Positions 1-8,798 of a DNA stretch of 64,000 nucleotides are shown here, piece after piece. Each line of letters opens with the position of its first letter. Position 1 is the first letter of the stretch. Under the pieces are notes generated by a model, which saw only the letters and a program-made list of their open reading frames with translations, was not told the DNA's origin and did no database searches. This stretch comes from Rhizobium tropici CIAT 899 (GTDB lineage Bacteria; Pseudomonadota; Alphaproteobacteria; Rhizobiales; Rhizobiaceae): NCBI RefSeq assembly GCF_000330885.1, contig NC_020059.1, positions 361,001-425,000 on the forward strand, in the 5' to 3' direction. The translations under genes and the position numbers were made by a program.

Positions 1-372
1 GTGGCGGAAGACGAAGCGCGAATAGCCGAAGAAGCTAAACGCCGTTGCCGCCGCCGATGCCAGCGTCAGCGCGATGATCGGCCGCAATGACGGCTCGGTC
101 ATCAGCAGCGAGCTGAAGAGGGTGTAGTTCAGCAGAGCCGAGGTCAGCCCGACCGAGCCGTAGCGGAAGCCCTCCGCTGCCAGCGAGCGGTCGGATCGGC
201 CGAAGGTGAAGTTACGGTTGAGTACCCAGGTGGCAAGCAGCGCGCTCGGGATCGATATGGCGCGGCCGACGAAGGGGCCGAAGGGCGTGAACCAGAGCAA
301 CAGATGCAGCACGCCCGCATCGACCACAAAGCCGACGCCGCCGGCGATCAGGAAGCGAAAGAGCTTCTTCAT
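1..372 (-). CDS. GtrA family membrane protein (C-terminus beyond window)
   Basis: Partial gene; the 124 codons seen run open through the window edge. GtrA-family proteins are small four-helix membrane proteins thought to flip polyprenyl-phosphate-linked sugars in cell-surface glycosylation. The translation starts MKKLFRFLIAGG, with a glycine-rich first helix, the typical WVLNRNFTF segment near residue 55-63, and a last visible helix rich in A/L ending FGYSRFVFRH, all characteristic of the family. Its ATG overlaps the stop of the upstream glycosyltransferase (ATGA), so the two are co-translated. The pairing with a polyprenyl-phosphate glycosyltransferase is the standard context for GtrA. Substrate cannot be read from sequence. 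Confidence 0.85.
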   Translation of the reverse strand, partial: MKKLFRFLIAGGVGFVVDAGVLHLLLWFTPFGPFVGRAISIPSALLATWVLNRNFTFGRSDRSLAAEGFRYGSVGLTSALLNYTLFSSLLMTEPSLRPIIALTLASAAATAFSFFGYSRFVFRH

Positions 373-1382
373 GCAGCCTTGGCCCTTTTCCTCCGGCTTG
401 CCGGCTTGTCGATCTCGGCCATGTAAACCGTCCTGTCATCGCCGCTTTCGCGCGAGGAGGGCTTGGGCAGGTTCATGTAGTGGATGCGCAACTGTTCGGC
501 GCGGGCGCGCGCCACGGAATCGAGGATGATACCGGCTGTGAACAGCATGAAGGCGATCATTGTCAGCGCCAGGGAAAGCATCCAACTCGGCATGCGCAAG
601 ACCTGTCCGGTTTCGAAATACTCGATGAAGACCGGGATGGAGAAACCGATGCTGAGCTCCATGGCAACGGCGCTCAGGATTCCGAAGAAGGCGAAAGGCC
701 GCGTTTCCTTCATTAGCATGGCGAACATCCAGAGGATCTTGCCGCCGTCGCGGAAGGTGGAAAGTTTCGAATGCGAGCCTTCCGGCCGCCGACCGTAATC
801 GAGTTCCAGCTCGCTGACGGGCAGCTTCAGCCTGGAGGCATGAACCGACATTTCCGTCTCGATCTCGAAACCGCCCGACACGGCAGGAAAGCTCTTGACG
901 AAGCGGCGCGAAAAGGCGCGGTAGCCGGAAAATATATCGGTGAAATCGGCGCCGAAGATGCTGCGATAGAGCCAGTTGAAAACACGGTTGCCGAAGGCGT
1001 GGCCCTGCCGGCCAGCGTCGTTGCGAACGTTGCGTCGGGTGCCGACCACCATGTCGGATCCCTCAGTCAGCAACGTGCGGATCAGCTCTTCGCCGTCTTC
1101 AGGCGCATAGGTGCCGTCGCCATCGGCCATCAGGTAGATGTCGGCTTCGATGTCGGCGAACATGCGGCGCACCACATGTCCCTTGCCTTGCCGACGCTCG
1201 CGCACGACGGTCGCGCCGGCAAGCATCGCATGCAACGCGGTGCCGTCGGTCGAATTATTGTCGTAGACATAGATCGCGGCCTGCGGCAGCGCCTTGCGGA
1301 AACCGCGCACGACCTCGCCGATCGTTGCGGCTTCGTTGTAGCAGGGCAGGAGGACGGCGATATTCAGCTTCTCATTCGACAT
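369..1382 (-). CDS. Family 2 glycosyltransferase, polyprenyl-phosphate sugar synthase type
   Basis: 337 aa. The N-terminal GT-A domain (about residues 8-230) opens with IAVLLPCYNEAATIGEVV and has the DGDGTYAPED acidic motif (DXD-like, near residue 87-96), which resembles dolichol-phosphate mannosyltransferase/DPM1 and GtrB enzymes that load a sugar from a nucleotide donor onto polyprenyl phosphate. Two hydrophobic segments follow (about 234-256 and 268-290), anchoring it in the inner membrane, and a basic tail ends the protein. It is translationally coupled to the GtrA gene downstream, so the pair probably makes and flips a lipid-linked sugar. The donor sugar is unknown. Confidence 0.88.
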   Translation of the reverse strand: MSNEKLNIAVLLPCYNEAATIGEVVRGFRKALPQAAIYVYDNNSTDGTALHAMLAGATVVRERRQGKGHVVRRMFADIEADIYLMADGDGTYAPEDGEELIRTLLTEGSDMVVGTRRNVRNDAGRQGHAFGNRVFNWLYRSIFGADFTDIFSGYRAFSRRFVKSFPAVSGGFEIETEMSVHASRLKLPVSELELDYGRRPEGSHSKLSTFRDGGKILWMFAMLMKETRPFAFFGILSAVAMELSIGFSIPVFIEYFETGQVLRMPSWMLSLALTMIAFMLFTAGIILDSVARARAEQLRIHYMNLPKPSSRESGDDRTVYMAEIDKPASRRKRAKAA

Positions 1383-1621
1383 GGTCTTGGCCGGTTGCTG
1401 CGTGTGAAGTCAAGTCGAGGCCCGATTGACGATCCGGACGAGAGCTTATCCCGCTGGCTGTTAATAAGACCCTATGGCTGCCTAATAAAAAGGGCAGGAT
1501 ACCGGCGCTGCGAAAAACATTATCGTGATAAAAGCGGCTGTAGGCAGCGGCTTTACTTTTTTTTGATCGGCAACCGTTAGCGTATCGCCCCGACTATCCT
1601 TCCAACATGGGGTCCATCGAG

Positions 1622-3460
1622 ATGGCGCAAACGCTGGCAATGCCGCCCGAGGCAGCCGGAACGGCAGAAAAGAAGGCGCCTCTGCGTTGGTCTCATCCTG
1701 CTCTCGCTGCTCTGGTCTATGCCGCCATCGTCATCGTCGCGCAGCTCATCATTCATCGCAATCTCGCGGACTATGTCGGGCCGGATAATGACGACGCCAT
1801 GCGTCTTGTCGAAGTGCGCGATTTTCTCGCAGGCCAGGGCTGGTTCGACATGATGCAGTACCGTCTCGGCCTTGCGGGCGGGACGCTGATGCACTGGTCG
1901 CGCTTCATCGATCTGCCGATTGCAAGCCTCATCCTCTTCTTCCGGATGTTCCTTTCACCTGAGGGCGCCGAGGCGGCCGCGCTGACGGTTTGGCCTCTCA
2001 TGCTCGTCCTACCACTGATGTTCTTCATGGGTCTCGCTGGCAGGCGCATCGCCGGCGTGGAAGGCATGCACTTCTCGCTCATCCTGACGGCGCTGTTCGT
2101 CCTGCTCTCGCCGCGCTTCGTGCCGGGCTCCATCGATCACGACAATGTTCAGCTCGGCCTCGTTGCGCTTACTGTCGCAATGCTCGTCGATGAGAATTAT
2201 CGCCCTCGCAATTTCGCCATTGCTGCCATCGCCCTTGCCGTCCAGCTCGGTATCGGTGCGGAGACGACGCCCTTTGTCGCCATCGCGTGCATGTCGGTTG
2301 CCTGTTTGTGGGCCTGGAAAGGCGAGATATTCGCACCGGCTGCAAAGGCTTTTGCCCTGACCCTGACGATCGCCGTCAGCGCCGCCTTCTTCTCGCTGGT
2401 GCCGCCGCGTCTTTATTCGATGATCACATGCGACAATCTCTCGCTCGGCTTTTACGGCATCACCAGCGCAGGCTGCGTCGGGCTTCTCCTGTCGTCCATT
2501 TTTGCCAGCCGTCTCTCCCGGCCCTGGCGCATTGCCATTCTCGCGGTCAACGGCGCATTCGTGTTTGCGATAACCGTCGCACTGGCGCCGCAATGCCTGC
2601 GCAATCCGCTTTCCGATCTGGACCCCATGCTGGTGGATTTCTGGCTCAGCAGGGTGACCGAGGCGCAATCGATTATCTCCGTGGCCCACCGGCAGCCGGA
2701 TACGCTCGGCGTCTTCTATGCAACCGGTCTTCTGGCGATACTCGTCTGCGCCTTTCGTATCCTGCGAGGCACCCGGCCGAGCCTCCATGCAATGCTGATG
2801 GCGCTGATCGCGATCAATTGGGTGATTACGCTGGTGCAGGTACGCGGCACAGAATTCGCCAATCTCCTGGCCATACCGCCGCTGGCATTGATGATCGCCG
2901 AATTGCGAAAAAACTACATGGCCGACCCCAAAAGTCTGCGTGCGAGCCTGCTCTATGCGGGGACGTTGTTGGCCTCTGTCCCAGCCGTTTGGGCCGTGGG
3001 CGGCGCGCTTGCAAGCAAGGGAGTCGCCAATGGTTTTATGGTCGCGGCGCCGGTCAAGGCTGACGAGACTGCCAACTGTACCTCCCAGCAGGCCCTGCGA
3101 CCGATCGCGGGTCTTGAGCCGGGGGTGGTCGCGGCGGCCTCCAACCTGGGAGCGCCGCTTCTACGCTTCACCCCCCATCGCACCCTCTCCGGTCCCTATC
3201 ACCGCGATCCTGATGGAATGATGGCCGAGCTGCTTATTGGCCTTGCGGAGCCGCAACAGGCAGAATCCCTTCTGCATGAGGCAAAGGTGACGATTGTCGC
3301 CTTCTGCCAGGGAGATCCGCAGGTGGAGTTAGTGAGTGAGCGGGCGCCAAAGGGGCTTTATGCGCAGCTGAGCGCCGGGCATATCCCGGCCTATCTGGAG
3401 CCGATTGCGGCGCCGGCAGAATCGGATGTGCAGTTCTTCCGCGTCACGCCGCAGGATTGA
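1622..3460 (+). CDS. Multi-spanning GT-C/STT3-like membrane protein
   Basis: 612 aa from the ATG at 1622, which has a GGGG purine run 8-9 nt upstream; an in-frame ATG at 1607 lacks a ribosome site. About eleven hydrophobic segments fill residues 25-460, and a roughly 130-aa soluble periplasmic-type domain ends the protein. The first periplasmic loop contains GPDNDDAMRL, an acidic motif in the position where STT3/PglB/PMT-type GT-C glycosyltransferases carry catalytic Asp residues, and SIDHDNVQ appears near residue 170. I infer a lipid-linked sugar transferase working with the divergent GT2/GtrA pair; transfer to protein, lipid or polysaccharide cannot be decided. Family assignment by motif only. 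Confidence 0.65.
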   Translation: MAQTLAMPPEAAGTAEKKAPLRWSHPALAALVYAAIVIVAQLIIHRNLADYVGPDNDDAMRLVEVRDFLAGQGWFDMMQYRLGLAGGTLMHWSRFIDLPIASLILFFRMFLSPEGAEAAALTVWPLMLVLPLMFFMGLAGRRIAGVEGMHFSLILTALFVLLSPRFVPGSIDHDNVQLGLVALTVAMLVDENYRPRNFAIAAIALAVQLGIGAETTPFVAIACMSVACLWAWKGEIFAPAAKAFALTLTIAVSAAFFSLVPPRLYSMITCDNLSLGFYGITSAGCVGLLLSSIFASRLSRPWRIAILAVNGAFVFAITVALAPQCLRNPLSDLDPMLVDFWLSRVTEAQSIISVAHRQPDTLGVFYATGLLAILVCAFRILRGTRPSLHAMLMALIAINWVITLVQVRGTEFANLLAIPPLALMIAELRKNYMADPKSLRASLLYAGTLLASVPAVWAVGGALASKGVANGFMVAAPVKADETANCTSQQALRPIAGLEPGVVAAASNLGAPLLRFTPHRTLSGPYHRDPDGMMAELLIGLAEPQQAESLLHEAKVTIVAFCQGDPQVELVSERAPKGLYAQLSAGHIPAYLEPIAAPAESDVQFFRVTPQD

Positions 3461-3543
3461 GTTGGAGCTGTTCGGCTCTGCGCGGAATCTCCAAACCACG
3501 CCATTACGAGCGGGAAGCCGCTGAATACTCTTTGATATTGTGT

Positions 3544-3771
3544 CTAAGCCCGACGCTGCTCCAGCATATCGGCCGTGATGAGATAGCCGATAAAGCCGAG
3601 ATTGTAGCCGCCGAGCGCGATGAACAGCGTCGTCAGCGGCGGCGGAACGATCGATATCGCGACGGCCGCCATGAAGGCGATGCTCACCAATGCCACACCG
3701 AGCAAGGCACCGATCGTCGAGCGCTGCAGGCCGGCGGCAATTCCGATGATCGTGGCGGTCACGAATATCAT
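3544..3771 (-). CDS. Small two-helix membrane protein, unknown function
   Basis: 75 aa with three hydrophobic stretches (about residues 1-14, 20-42 and 46-66) and a short polar tail ending LEQRRA. Codon use is as GC3-rich as the neighbours (mostly c/g in third positions), which argues for a real gene. A GAGG element lies about 10 nt before the ATG. It stands alone between the GT-C gene (convergent) and xseA (divergent). I do not recognise the family. Confidence 0.55.
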   Translation of the reverse strand: MIFVTATIIGIAAGLQRSTIGALLGVALVSIAFMAAVAISIVPPPLTTLFIALGGYNLGFIGYLITADMLEQRRA

Positions 3772-3966
3772 CGCTCCATATCCTCTTTACCAAGAACCAG
3801 TTTGCACAGGTTTACGCGTGGATGGCTAAGAAAGGCTTTGTCGGTAAGGTTAACGCTTGATGAAGCAATAGGCTCCACGTCCTTGATGGGACATGCAAAG
3901 GAGACGGCAGTACCTTAAATATGCGCCAGGCTCCGCATTTTCCGCGACATCGGCTAGAAAGAGGAC

Positions 3967-5577
3967 ATGAGCAGCTTTTTTGAGAATGATTCGCCTTCGA
4001 ACCTGACGGAGTATTCCGTCTCGGAACTATCGGGATCGATCAAGCGCACGGTCGAAAATGCGTTCGACCAGGTGCGCGTGCGCGGGGAAATCTCCGGCTA
4101 TCGCGGGCCGCATTCCTCGGGCCATGCCTATTTCTCGCTGAAGGATGATCGCGCGCGTATCGACGCGGTGATCTGGAAAGGCACATTTTCCAAGCTGAAA
4201 TTCCGCCCTGAAGAGGGAATGGAAGTCATTGCAACAGGCAAGGTGACGACTTTCCCGGGCTCATCGAAATACCAGATCGTCATCGAGACACTGGAGCCTG
4301 CCGGAGCAGGCGCCTTGATGGCATTGCTGGAGGAGCGCAAGCGCAAGCTCGGTGCCGAAGGTCTTTTTGATCCCGAGCGCAAGCGCCGGCTCCCCTTCTT
4401 GCCTGCCGTGATCGGCGTCGTGACGTCGCCGACCGGCGCCGTCATTCGAGATATCCTGCATCGCATCTCCGATCGTTTCCCCGTGCACGTCCTCGTCTGG
4501 CCGGTGAAGGTGCAGGGGGATGGCTCGGGCGACGAGGTGGCGAACGCCATTCGCGGTTTCAACGAGTTTGCGCCCGGCGGCCCGATCCCGCGCCCCGACG
4601 TGCTGATCGTCGCGCGCGGCGGGGGCAGTCTGGAGGATCTCTGGAGTTTTAACGACGAAGGCGTCGTCCGCGCTGCCGCTGGTAGTGATATCCCGTTGAT
4701 CTCGGCCGTCGGCCATGAGACCGACTGGACCTTGATCGACTACGCAGCCGACGTGCGCGCTCCGACGCCGACGGGGGCTGCCGAAATGGCCGTGCCTGTT
4801 CGGGCCGAATTGGAGGCGCAACTCGCAAGCCTCGCAGCCCGGCTGCAGGGGGGGATGACGAGACAGATGGATCAACGGCGGCAGGCGGTTCGCGCGCTGC
4901 TGCGCGCCTTGCCTTCCCTCGACCAGATCCTGGCTCTGCCGCGCCGGCGCTTCGACGAGGCGGCCGCCGGCCTTGGCCGCGGGCTGGAGCTGAACACGCT
5001 CAACAAGCGCCGCTCCTTCGAGCGCACCGCTTCGCAGCTGCGGCCGGATATCCTGTCGAACCGGATCACCGAGCGCCGGCAGCAGTTGAGCGAGCGAATG
5101 ACCCGCGCGGAGCGGACCATCGAGCGCATGCTCGACCGTTCTCGTGCCCGCATCGAACGGGCCGATGCCGTTTTTGCTACCTTGCCGTCACGCCTCGAAG
5201 CGCAGACGGGCAGGGCGCGTGATCGCCTCGGCAATCTCGTCCGTCACGCCGATACGGCCATCCGTCATCAGCTGACCCGCGCCCGCAGCGAGCTTTCGGC
5301 GCAGGAGCGCATTCTGCAGTCGCTCTCCTACAAGAATGTCTTGAAGCGCGGCTATGCCGTCGTGCGTGATGAGGATGATCGCCCGGTTTCGCTGGCGGCA
5401 GCACTTTCGACAGGTGCCGTGATCTCGATTGAGTTTGCGGATGGCCGTATCGGCGCGGTTACGGGTGAGGGCGAGGCATCGCCGACACCTCCTCCGGCCG
5501 GCGCTCCGCCTGCGAAGAAACGCAGCGCCAAGCCTGCCGATCCAGCTGCTCCGCCGAAGCAAGGAAGCCTCTTCTAA
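3967..5577 (+). CDS. xseA: Exodeoxyribonuclease VII large subunit
   Basis: 536 aa, a little longer than the E. coli protein (about 456 aa). XseA with XseB degrades single-stranded DNA to oligonucleotides in mismatch and recombination repair in the cytoplasm. Visible: N-terminal OB-fold (residues about 14-120, [18 protein letters not shown]), the catalytic block [14 protein letters not shown] near 150, [16 protein letters not shown] near 220, [20 protein letters not shown] near 250, then a long Arg-rich coiled coil (280-450). The last 50 residues are a P/A/K-rich disordered tail seen in rhizobial versions. A strong purine-rich site (AAAGAGGAC) precedes the ATG. The stop overlaps the start of the next gene. 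Confidence 0.97.
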   Translation: MSSFFENDSPSNLTEYSVSELSGSIKRTVENAFDQVRVRGEISGYRGPHSSGHAYFSLKDDRARIDAVIWKGTFSKLKFRPEEGMEVIATGKVTTFPGSSKYQIVIETLEPAGAGALMALLEERKRKLGAEGLFDPERKRRLPFLPAVIGVVTSPTGAVIRDILHRISDRFPVHVLVWPVKVQGDGSGDEVANAIRGFNEFAPGGPIPRPDVLIVARGGGSLEDLWSFNDEGVVRAAAGSDIPLISAVGHETDWTLIDYAADVRAPTPTGAAEMAVPVRAELEAQLASLAARLQGGMTRQMDQRRQAVRALLRALPSLDQILALPRRRFDEAAAGLGRGLELNTLNKRRSFERTASQLRPDILSNRITERRQQLSERMTRAERTIERMLDRSRARIERADAVFATLPSRLEAQTGRARDRLGNLVRHADTAIRHQLTRARSELSAQERILQSLSYKNVLKRGYAVVRDEDDRPVSLAAALSTGAVISIEFADGRIGAVTGEGEASPTPPPAGAPPAKKRSAKPADPAAPPKQGSLF

Positions 5578-6167
5578 TGCGCATCCTGCTGGTGCTGGCC
5601 CATCCTTTGGAAGACAGTTTTGCCGCGGCTGTGGCAAAGCTTGCACAGGAAACACTTGTCGCCGGCGGGCATCAAGTTGACCTCCTTGATCTCTATAGCG
5701 AGGGCTTCGATCCGCGTCTGTCCGAAACTGAGCGGCGCGGCTATTTCGATCAACCCTATGATACGTCCGATGTCGATAGCATCGTCGCGCGGCTGCGGGC
5801 GGCGGAAGGGCTGATCCTGGTCTTCCCGCAATGGTGGTTCAATTTCCCGGCCATTCTCAAGGGCTTCTTCGATCGCGCCTTCGCGCCCGGCGTTGCTTTC
5901 ACGCATGATCCGGCCGGCGGGCGCATCGTGCCGCAGCTTACGAATATCCGCCTGTTCTGGGCGCTGACGACGACCGGCTCGCCCTGGTGGGTCGTGCATC
6001 TCTATATGGGCAATCCGGTGCGGCGGCTGTTGAAGCGCGGCATTGCCGCCTTCTGCGCCAAGCGACTGAATTTCCGCATGCTGGCGCTAAACGACATGGA
6101 TCGCGTGACCGACGCCGGACGCAAGGCGCATCTCGCCCGCGTCAGGAAAGCGCTGGCGACGATCTGA
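5577..6167 (+). CDS. Flavodoxin-fold NAD(P)H oxidoreductase (quinone reductase type)
   Basis: 196 aa, Flavodoxin_2 family, as in KefF/MdaB/NQO-type FMN or FAD quinone reductases. It starts [10 protein letters not shown], the first beta strand, with LAHPLEDSFAAA in the phosphate-binding position; the diagnostic FPQWWFNFPAILKGFFDR (about residues 82-99) forms the flavin-binding loop. The ATG overlaps the xseA stop by one base (TAATG), so it is probably made by translational coupling, though there is no obvious functional link to XseA. Likely a cytoplasmic two-electron quinone or electrophile reductase. Confidence 0.88.
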   Translation: MRILLVLAHPLEDSFAAAVAKLAQETLVAGGHQVDLLDLYSEGFDPRLSETERRGYFDQPYDTSDVDSIVARLRAAEGLILVFPQWWFNFPAILKGFFDRAFAPGVAFTHDPAGGRIVPQLTNIRLFWALTTTGSPWWVVHLYMGNPVRRLLKRGIAAFCAKRLNFRMLALNDMDRVTDAGRKAHLARVRKALATI

Positions 6168-6243
6168 TCTCACGCTTCCAGCCAAAAAAGATGCCGCGGC
6201 AAGAATACCGCGACACGATAGCATTCGGCATATGCGAGCGTCC

Positions 6244-7497
6244 TTACGCCCACTCGCCCTTGCGCATGACAGGCACGCGCGAGCCATCGGCATTGATGCC
6301 GTCGATATCGACCTTATCGGAGCCGATCATCCAGTCGATGTGGATCAGGCTGGAGTTGCCGCCCTGCGCCTTGATCTGCTCCTGGCTGAGTGTGGCGCCG
6401 TCGATGAAGCACTTCGAATAGCACTGGCCGAGCGCGATGTGGCAGGAGGCGTTTTCATCGAACAGCGTGTTGTAGAACAGGATGCCGCTCGCCGAGATCG
6501 GTGAGGAATGCGGCACCAGCGCCACTTCGCCGAGCCGGCGGGCGCCTTCGTCGGTGTCGAGCACCTTGTTCAGCACTTCCTCGCCGCGCGTTGCCTTGGC
6601 CTCGATGATCCGGCCGCCTTCGAAGCGCACCTGGATGTTGTCGATCAGCGTGCCCTGATGCGAGAGCGGCTTCGTCGACGAGACATGGCCTTCGACGCGC
6701 AGCGCATGCGGCGTGGTGAAGACCTCTTCCGTCGGGATGTTCGGGTTGCAGGTGATGCCGTTCTTGGCGGTGGAAGCGCCGCCGTGCCATTCATGGCCAT
6801 CGGCGAGGCCGACCGTCAGGTCGGTGCCCGGTCCCTGGAAGTGCAGGGCGGCGAAGCGCTGGCCGTTCATCCACGCCGAGCGCTTGTGCAGATTGGCATT
6901 GTGCTCCGCCCAGGCCGCGATCGGATCTTCGACATCGACGCGCGAAGCCGAGAAGATGGCCTTGGCGAGCTTGGCAACCGCGATCGCCTCCGGATCGTTC
7001 GGGAAAACCAGTTTTGCCCAAGACGGGTTCGGGTAGGAGACGATGTTCCAGTTGGTGTCGAAATTCGAGATCTTTTCGAGCGCCGGCTTGTAGGCGGCCG
7101 AGTTGGCGCGGTTGGCGCGCGCGACCTTGTTGGGGTCCTGATTGGACAGCAGCATCGGATTGTCGCCGGAAATGGCGAGGCGCGCCGTGTTGTTGGAGAA
7201 GGCCTTGGCCATGCCTTCATAGAGCCATGTCGCGGCGCGGTCGAAGCTCGCCTCTTGACCGTATTCGTAGCGGGCGAGCGTGGTCTCTTCGTCGGAATAG
7301 AAGGTCGAGACGAGGCCGGCACCGGCCTTGTAGGCCTCGCGCGTGATCAGCCGTACCAGCGGCATCGCAGCGACCGGCGCTGTTATCAGCAGATCCTGGC
7401 CTGCCTGCAGCTGCAACCCGACCCTTACTGCTACTTCCGCAAGCTTTTCCAGCTTGGCGTGATCGACGGGATGATGGTTGGGGGTAGCTGATGTCAT
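6244..7497 (-). CDS. M29 family aminopeptidase (AmpS/PepS, aminopeptidase T type)
   Basis: 417 aa, full length for the family. M29 enzymes are cytoplasmic dinuclear-metal aminopeptidases. Visible features: HAKLEKLAEVAVRVGLQLQAGQ at the start (shown in part), the central FALHFQGPGTDLTVGL block, NGITCNPNIPTEEVFTTPH near residue 250, and the C-terminal metal-binding stretch NASCHIALG then LIHIDWMIGS, which carries the His/Asp ligands. It stands alone, with xseA's partner convergent on one side and ybaK in the same direction 95 bp upstream. No regulatory signal was recognised. Confidence 0.92.
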   Translation of the reverse strand: MTSATPNHHPVDHAKLEKLAEVAVRVGLQLQAGQDLLITAPVAAMPLVRLITREAYKAGAGLVSTFYSDEETTLARYEYGQEASFDRAATWLYEGMAKAFSNNTARLAISGDNPMLLSNQDPNKVARANRANSAAYKPALEKISNFDTNWNIVSYPNPSWAKLVFPNDPEAIAVAKLAKAIFSASRVDVEDPIAAWAEHNANLHKRSAWMNGQRFAALHFQGPGTDLTVGLADGHEWHGGASTAKNGITCNPNIPTEEVFTTPHALRVEGHVSSTKPLSHQGTLIDNIQVRFEGGRIIEAKATRGEEVLNKVLDTDEGARRLGEVALVPHSSPISASGILFYNTLFDENASCHIALGQCYSKCFIDGATLSQEQIKAQGGNSSLIHIDWMIGSDKVDIDGINADGSRVPVMRKGEWA

Positions 7498-7592
7498 GGC
7501 AGAACCTGCTTGGCTGATATCGAAAGAATGGTCTGAAGACTTAGACCGGTTTGCGGCGAAATTGAAGGCGCTTTGTCCGATCTTGCAGATCG

Positions 7593-8066
7593 TCAGGCAA
7601 TCAGGGGCGCAGTCTTGGCTTTGAGAGCAGCCAACGCATCCTGAGGGCTGAGGCGCACCTGCAGCCCACGCTGGCCGCCGTTGATATAGACATAGGCCTC
7701 GGTCATCGCCTGCGCCTCGATCGCTGTGGGAACCATCTTCTTCTGGCCGAAGGGGCTGATGCCGCCGACATGATAGCCCGTCAGGCGCTCGGCATCGGCA
7801 GGCTTCATCATGCTGGCCGACTTGCCACCGAAGGCTGCGGCGAGCTTCTTCATGCTGACTTCGTGGTCGGAGGGCACGACGGCGCAGACCGGCTTGCCGT
7901 CCACCTCGGCCATCAGCGTCTTCAGTACGCGATGCGGCTCTTCGCCAAGCGCCTCTGCCGCCTGCAACCCGACACGCTCCGCATTCGGATCGTAGTCATA
8001 GGCATGGACCGTGAAGACGACTTTCGCCTGGGTCAGGACTTGCGTAGCGCGGGTCGTTTTTGACAT
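7593..8066 (-). CDS. ybaK: Cys-tRNA(Pro)/Cys-tRNA(Cys) deacylase YbaK type
   Basis: 157 aa from the ATG at 8066, beginning MSKTTRATQVLTQAKVVF. A 43-residue in-frame extension is possible but would overlap the antitoxin gene and is unlike the family. YbaK trans-edits mischarged Cys-tRNA(Pro). The conserved fold is visible: YDYDPNAERVGLQAAEALG, VFKTLMAEVDGK-like strand, VVPSDHEVSMKKLAAAFG, with the near-invariant Lys of KKLA, and GYHVGGISPFGQKK (residues about 105-118), the editing-site loop. The start lies 28 bp past the end of the antitoxin gene. Confidence 0.93.
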   Translation of the reverse strand: MSKTTRATQVLTQAKVVFTVHAYDYDPNAERVGLQAAEALGEEPHRVLKTLMAEVDGKPVCAVVPSDHEVSMKKLAAAFGGKSASMMKPADAERLTGYHVGGISPFGQKKMVPTAIEAQAMTEAYVYINGGQRGLQVRLSPQDALAALKAKTAPLIA

Positions 8067-8094
8067 GGGAACCGATATATCCAACAGCAGAGCT

Positions 8095-8322
8095 TCATTC
8101 GCGTTCCGAGTGAACGCGATCGAGCTTTTTGAGAATGTCCAGACCGCGAGCTTTGTCACCTTTGGCTGCCCTGAGCCGAAACCGTGTTTCGGCATCGAAC
8201 TCCGTAAGTGCTTTTGTGGTCAGTTCTTCGAAAAGCTTATTGAGACTTGTCCCGCGGGAGGCGGCGAGAGCCTTCAGCCGTTCGTGCTGATCGTTTGGAA
8301 GGCGAATTGTCAGTGTGCTCAT
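8095..8322 (-). CDS. Ribbon-helix-helix antitoxin
   Basis: 75 aa from the ATG at 8322, which has a GGAGGA site 7-8 nt upstream; the longer frame reading from 8352 lacks one. The N-terminal MSTLTIRLPNDQHERLKAL is a ribbon-helix-helix beta strand plus first helix, followed by ASRGTSLNKLFEELTTKAL, the second helix; this is the Arc/CopG DNA-binding fold. The C-terminal 30 residues are charged and probably wrap the toxin. It starts one base after the PIN toxin stop, so the pair is an operon with toxin first. The protein probably autoregulates through the 20-bp palindrome at 8757-8776. Confidence 0.85.
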   Translation of the reverse strand: MSTLTIRLPNDQHERLKALAASRGTSLNKLFEELTTKALTEFDAETRFRLRAAKGDKARGLDILKKLDRVHSERE

Positions 8323-8323
8323 G

Positions 8324-8749
8324 TCAAAGCTTCCTCCGAATAAGGAACTCACCTGCTGTATGAATTTCCAACTGCGGAAAAAGCAATTCCGCTTGGGCGA
8401 AATCTCTCTTGTTTGCCGTTATCAGCGCCGAAGCGCCGCCACCAACCGCGAGTTCGACCAAATGATTGTCTCCTTCGTCGCGCAAGTTTGGACGCCATAA
8501 GTAATATATGGGAATCCACAAGCAGCTTGAAAGGAACGCATCGAGGAGAGCGGTGCGCTCTTCTTTTGAGATGAATCGATCATCGAAAAGGGTATCTCTT
8601 CCGCAAACATCTTCGTATTCGGCAAACAAAGCGTTGCTGATCAGCGGAACCAGGCGCTCTTCAAGACAGAGGCGGATCACCTGTCGCGGCGCTCCGTCAG
8701 CGTTCATGATCGCAGAAACGAAAATGTTCGTGTCAATGACAACCTTCAT
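8324..8749 (-). CDS. PIN domain toxin (COG1569 / TIGR00305 type)
   Basis: 141 aa. PIN-domain toxins are Mg-dependent RNases that cut tRNA, rRNA or mRNA. The active-site acids are visible: VVIDTNIFVSA (Asp6), EYEDV near residue 45 and RDEGDNHLVELA near 89-100, plus a late Asp in ANKRDFAQ. Toxin-first gene order and the COG1569-like sequence distinguish it from classical vapBC. The ATG is 7 bp from a perfect palindrome that probably hides the start region when bound. No good Shine-Dalgarno sequence lies before the ATG, so toxin translation may be weak. Confidence 0.88.
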   Translation of the reverse strand: MKVVIDTNIFVSAIMNADGAPRQVIRLCLEERLVPLISNALFAEYEDVCGRDTLFDDRFISKEERTALLDAFLSSCLWIPIYYLWRPNLRDEGDNHLVELAVGGGASALITANKRDFAQAELLFPQLEIHTAGEFLIRRKL

Positions 8750-8756
8750 GAAGAAG

Positions 8757-8776
8757 TGATAGCATATATGCTATCA
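8757..8776. promoter_or_regulatory. Perfect 20-bp palindrome, toxin-antitoxin operator
   Basis: TGATAGCATATATGCTATCA is its own reverse complement over all 20 bases. It sits 7 bp upstream of the PIN toxin ATG, overlapping the place of the core promoter or leader. Ribbon-helix-helix antitoxins bind palindromes of this kind as dimers of dimers, so autoregulation by the 8095-8322 product is the natural reading. Binding itself is inference. Confidence 0.75.
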
Positions 8777-8798
8777 AATTCAAAGGTGCGGCAGCCTG

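Noticed and set aside
771..1580. 269-codon plus-strand frame over the GT2 gene
   Set aside because: No motifs and antisense to a conserved glycosyltransferase.
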